Positions 28,774 through 32,689 of a DNA stretch of 32,689 nucleotides are shown here, piece by piece (positions within the stretch are counted from its first letter, which is position 1; the number at the start of each line of letters is the position of its first letter). A model generated the notes under the pieces. That model was not told where the DNA came from. It made no database searches and saw only the letters and a list, made by a program, of their open reading frames with translations. The position numbers were made by a program, and so were the translations under genes. Where the stretch lies: positions 1-32,689 of the forward strand of contig JAYKXP010000301.1 in NCBI GenBank assembly GCA_037176845.1, read 5' to 3'. The DNA is from Paramarasmius palmivorus (lineage: Eukaryota > Basidiomycota > Agaricomycetes > Agaricales > Marasmiaceae).

Positions 28774-31700
28774 ATGCCTCACATTAACACTTTGTTCTGG
28801 TTGCTTTTACTGCCTTTCGCCAGAAATGTCTCTCACGCCCAAGAAACGACACCATATACCTGGTCTTTACAGCCCCTCGGGTTGGTAAACCCTCTCATTG
28901 GCACCACAGGACCTGTGCCGAATAGTGCAGGTGGAATGATTCCATCTGTATCTTACCCGTTCGGTTCTGTTCGTTGGGTTGTGCAGAACCAGAAAAACTT
29001 TGTCTCTTCGACTCCATTCAACTATAGCACCTCGGACAAGGTTCACGGGTTTCTAGGCACCCGTCAACCAGCAATATGGATGGGGGAGTCTGCCTGGGCT
29101 GGTATTGTTCCAGGTGTCAGCCTTGAAGGAGAGTCGATAAAAACAGATTGGGACGCGAGGGCAATGGGCAAGGTGGAGGGGACAGAGGAGTTTGGAGTAG
29201 GTCACTACACGGTCCGCTTGAATGCAGGGAACGATAATACTATCCATGTGAACATGAGTGCAACATCTCGGTCGGCACATTTCCTATTCAACTTCACCTT
29301 ATCCGACACGAAATCAAACACCACAAAACCCTATATCTGGATCCCTGTAACCCGCGAATCTATCAAGTACCATCCTGGTGATATATACGAGCCGTATTTC
29401 CCTAATGGCACGCTCAACATCATCTTATCAGACGGAGGAGTCGAGATATGTGGTTCCAACGAAGAATTCGAGGATATCATGCTCGTCCCGGTTTCCGTCC
29501 AACCCAATGCACAGAACTTCCGTGGCTGGTTTTGCGCTCGCATCAATTTTTCGCCAATCGATCGTTACGAGTATGGCGTCACACAAGGGAAAGAGATACA
29601 TGAAGGAGCACTAGAAGGGGGAGGAATGGTGCTGGGAGCATACATTCAATTTCCGTCGAATGTGACGCAGGTGGAAGTTCGGATTGGAACATCCTTGATT
29701 TCGGCTTCTCATGCTAGATTCAATCTCAGAAGTGAGGTACCTGAAGGACAAACAATTGAGGGTACGAGAAGGGCAGCCGACTCAAAGTGGGCCGAGAGGC
29801 TTGGGCGCTATGAAATCGAAACTACTGATAAGGATGCTAAGGCGATATTTTACACGAGCGTGTGGAGAGGAATGCAAGTGAGTTGATTTACTTTGTCGTA
29901 GACTCTTCCTGATCGTTGAATTCAGTATCCATACGAAGTCGCTGAACAATCTTCTGATTCCAAAAAGCACTATTACTCTGCTTTCACGAACTCTGTTCAT
30001 GAAGGAGAGTCCTACAGCGGATACTCGATTTGGGTTCTTAACTTTCTACAGTTCGGCCTTTCGCGCTCTCTAACGATATTAACAGGACACATACCGCGCA
30101 ACTTGGGCCCTGCAGCTACTTTTTGCACCAGAAACTATCCCGGGAATGGTTCGAAGCATGTTACATGACTTTAGAGAAGGAGGCTGGCTACCTATGTGGA
30201 AAAATATTGCAGGTCCGTATTTGGTCTGGATGCCTCTTTATGAAGTTCACTCGACTACTCGCCAGAGACCAACATTATGGTTGGCACTCACGCTGATTCT
30301 CTCCTTGCCGAGGCGATCCGGAAAGGATTCAATGGAACGGTTTTTAGCGATGAGGAACTCTTTACGATATGGGAAGCTGTATGGAAGGACTGTACTGTTT
30401 CTCCTGTGAACGACTCCACTACGGAGTATTCAGACAGGCAAGAGGTACGATTCTTGATTCAACGATTGAGGCCTATTCATAATACCAAGCTATTCAGAGT
30501 GTTGACTTTGAAGTGCGAGCAGGACTAATCAACATTTACTACGAGGACGAGGAGTCTTGGATGGGTTGATTATGACATCCATTCAGAGAGTGTTAGCCGG
30601 ACGTTGACTATGCTTGTATGTGTATAACCATTCTCTATAATCCCCATTTAAACCTCTACCCCAATAGACGACGACCACGCAGCATCGTTCTCTCCGCTTA
30701 TCTACCCCCCCACATCACCTTTCGTGACAGTATTCCCAATGGAACGTGTCGCCTCGAATGTCACCCAGTTTCTTCAAACCAGAGCTTTGAATCGCCGTGG
30801 GTTCTTTGGGAATCAAATTGCGTCGTCCAATCTGGACTGACGAAGGGATTGTATGTTGAGGCAAAGACTTCAGATGGTATCTGGACCCGTCTTATCGTAC
30901 TGTGTGTGCTAACACTAAAACGATATTTCTGTATTAAGATTTCAGCGGCTAATCTAGGACCTAGGTCCCGAAAATGGTTTCACTGAAGGGGACCGCTTTG
31001 TCTATTCTTTTGCAATGGTTCACGCCATCCCGGAGCTCATAAGAAGATGATGAGGGCGGCGATGCCGGCTTCATTGCCAGTCTGGATGAATCTTCGAGGG
31101 AGGCAAGGTGGATTTCACACAACGAGGTTATTTCTGAAACAATTTCATCCTGCTCTTTATCGCCGGATTTGCATAGTCCTGCACATCCTACGCCGTATTG
31201 TATGCTTGGCTGGTGCACCAGAAAAGGACCGCGCGCTGGGTTCGTTGAACTCGGGGCATGGGACAAATACATCAATACGCCAAAGGCCTAAGTGGAGTGA
31301 GGCTGGTCCCTCTTCTTTACGCTCTCAGAGTAACAGCTAGGTTCATCCTTGGTCAGAACGAAGACTGCGTACAGATGTCTGCGTGGTACATATGGAGTGC
31401 TATTGGGTTCTATTCCGGTGATTCCCTGTGTCTGGTGAATATGTTATAGGATGTGAGCATCTTCTTTACCTTCGTGAAACCATTGAAATCCTGAGATATC
31501 GTGGTAGGCCATCTTTCTGTAATGACCATTCATATCACTAGGTACGCCTCCATTTATCCTAAGAGGTGATGTCAATGCTCCAACTACGGACCCGTTCACG
31601 GCGTACAACTCTACAACAGGGAGGCTATGTCTTGCATATTTCAGCACCCGGTGCTGAAAAAAACACGGTACGTAAATCATTGTCAGTCAACGGGCGTTCA

Positions 31701-31787
31701 GCTGGGGGGAAAATCGGAGATGTGATTGGATTATCACGACGTACGGATAATGTTTGGGGGTTGCTGGAGTTTGATATGGTAAGTTAA
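28774..31787 (+). pseudogene. Secreted GH92 alpha-mannosidase, C-terminal half decayed
   Basis: GH92 enzymes are exo-alpha-mannosidases acting on mannans and N-glycans. The start at 28774 gives a signal peptide (MPHINTLFWLLLLPFARNVS, cleaved near SHAQ); the upstream ATG at 28750 only adds seven polar residues. Exons 28774-29877, 29926-30033, 30086-30212, 30266-30444 and 30498 onward are in frame and family-typical: VNPLIGTTGPVPNSAGGMIP, YSGYSIWDTYRATWALQLL, WKNIAETNIMVGTHADSLLA, VDFEVRAGLINIYY. At about 30562 one extra base breaks SWMG from VDYDIHSESVSRTL. Beyond that the expected motifs recur in changing frames: DDHAAS, ERVASNVTQFLQTRALN, ENGFTEGDRFVYSFAMVHAI, LAGAPEK, then GLSG / NEDCVQMSAWYIWSAIGFY across a 60-nt intron, and a beta-sandwich tail (GGYVLHISAPGAEKN). 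NEDCGQ of relatives is NEDCVQ here. The catalytic domain cannot be completed. Confidence 0.82.
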
Positions 31788-32689
31788 CAGAGTGATATGT
31801 ACATATTGCCAAGGTGTCAGCGCTGAGTCAAAATACTTTACTTATGTAAAGCTGAGTTTGGACGATTTGCGTAATTTTTTCTAAACTTCTTGAACGCAGC
31901 TTGATCGTCCACCCAATCCATGACCCTTCCTGAGCCAACGGTTGCTTCACCATCTCGTAGCTTGTAGAATGATCAAGTCGCGGGTGAGAAAAGGTTTTGG
32001 TCACTGTGCATTCCAACTCGCCGTGGCCATAGTAGGAAGACTGCTATCGGACACGACATTTCCGCCCAGGGGCCAACTGGATGCCATATTCGGATGGGAA
32101 AACTTTTCCGGTGCAGCTATCTCTTATGGAAACATAGACGCAACAAGAAAGGTTTTTGAAAAGGTAGATTAACCTTCTCATGCGTACATCTATGTTACAG
32201 CTCAAACCAATAGTTTTCACAGGAAGCGGACAAGAACGATACGCACCTTCTATTCGGGCGGATGCCAATGATGAATTCGCTTCAGACGAGTTATGACTCA
32301 GGATTACTATGGTCGGTGGGTCACCTATCACTACTCGATTGCCTTCATTCCAACATCTGCTCCGTGGTCGCGTTCCCGTTGCCTCGATTCTGGCTCTCGT
32401 CACGATGTGGCGCGTGGTGTAGTGTGCTTGACAAAATGGATTCAACGGGGATTGGAAGAAAGTGCTTTACACAGAAATTCGTATGCGGCCCGACTGATAC
32501 TATTCCATTGTGGTCCGTGAATGAGAAATTATGAGTGTGGTTGTTTTACTCGGTCCTCATCAAAACGCTGTCTGATATTGACGGTACGACCTCACCAGCG
32601 CTCATCCTACATTTGTGACGGACTTCGTTATGGAAGAGCGAACAGGACATACGTGGTTTCCGGCAGGGTAAGTCATGTTTTTTTACCGG
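31788..32689. other. Unassigned coding-like end region
   Basis: No clean gene model was found. On the minus strand a frame ending at 31838 reads LRDGEATVGSGRVMDWVDDQ and then AAFKKFRKNYANRPNSALHK before a stop, which looks like a genuine C-terminus. Upstream continuation needs a frame change. On the plus strand, pieces such as GQLDAIFGWENFSGAAISYG (about 32068-32130) and FVTDFVMEERTGHTWFPAG, followed by a GTAAGT donor near 32669, also look protein-like. I do not recognise either family. This is either an intact gene cut by the window end or another relic. Confidence 0.35.

Noticed and set aside
31047..31340. Independent 97-codon plus-strand gene
   Set aside because: Its content (LAGAPEK) matches the expected order of GH92 motifs, so it is part of the decayed mannosidase.
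1..32689. CRISPR arrays, bacterial operons, toxin-antitoxin or viral genes
   Set aside because: Spliced genes with short fungal introns throughout; no regularly spaced repeat-spacer array, ribosome-binding-site pattern or viral hallmark genes seen.

Overview
The window reads as nuclear DNA of a mushroom-forming basidiomycete (Agaricomycetes). The basis is genes split by many introns of about 46-63 nt with GT/AG ends, relatives of KDZ (Kyakuja-Dileera-Zisupton) transposases with a CxC2 cysteine cluster, and a large uncharacterised Agaricomycete-type protein. No bacterial, organellar or CRISPR features were seen. All gene models were spliced by eye; exon sums were checked for divisibility by three where stated.

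Layout. 1-700: start of a dispersed repeat (copy A) and a short tandem repeat. 682-8523: five protein genes: an eight-exon ~1000-residue nuclear-type protein (-), a small basic protein (-), a protein with two RNase H1 N-terminal-like modules (+), an acidic/basic coiled-coil protein (-), and a Ser-rich protein with Cys/His clusters and a 17-nt microexon (-). 8796-18600: transposon territory. It holds a nearly complete KDZ transposase ruined by two nonsense codons, the C-terminal third of a second KDZ-type transposase, AT-rich filler with LTR-like leads, and repeat copy B. 18600-22459: a full-length but heavily frameshifted FG-repeat nucleoporin relic (-). 22772-27904: two intact divergent genes, a tandem dual-specificity phosphatase whose second domain lacks the catalytic Cys (-), and the mitochondrial inner-membrane protein Yme2/RNA12 (+). 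28280-28624: a small acidic coiled-coil protein (-). 28774-31787: a secreted GH92 alpha-mannosidase, open for roughly 570 residues and then frameshifted. 31788-32689: unassigned, with a coding-like tail on the minus strand.

The genes do not form a pathway or cluster. The striking feature is the patchwork of conditions. Multi-exon genes with fully consistent frames (Yme2, phosphatase, 7861-8523, 5080-5988) sit beside badly decayed ones (nucleoporin, GH92, both KDZ copies). That argues for real pseudogenisation in a transposon-rich region rather than uniform sequencing error, although single-base indels in an assembly cannot be excluded for the isolated frameshift in the first gene. I found no convincing new defence or biosynthetic system; the better leads are listed as findings.
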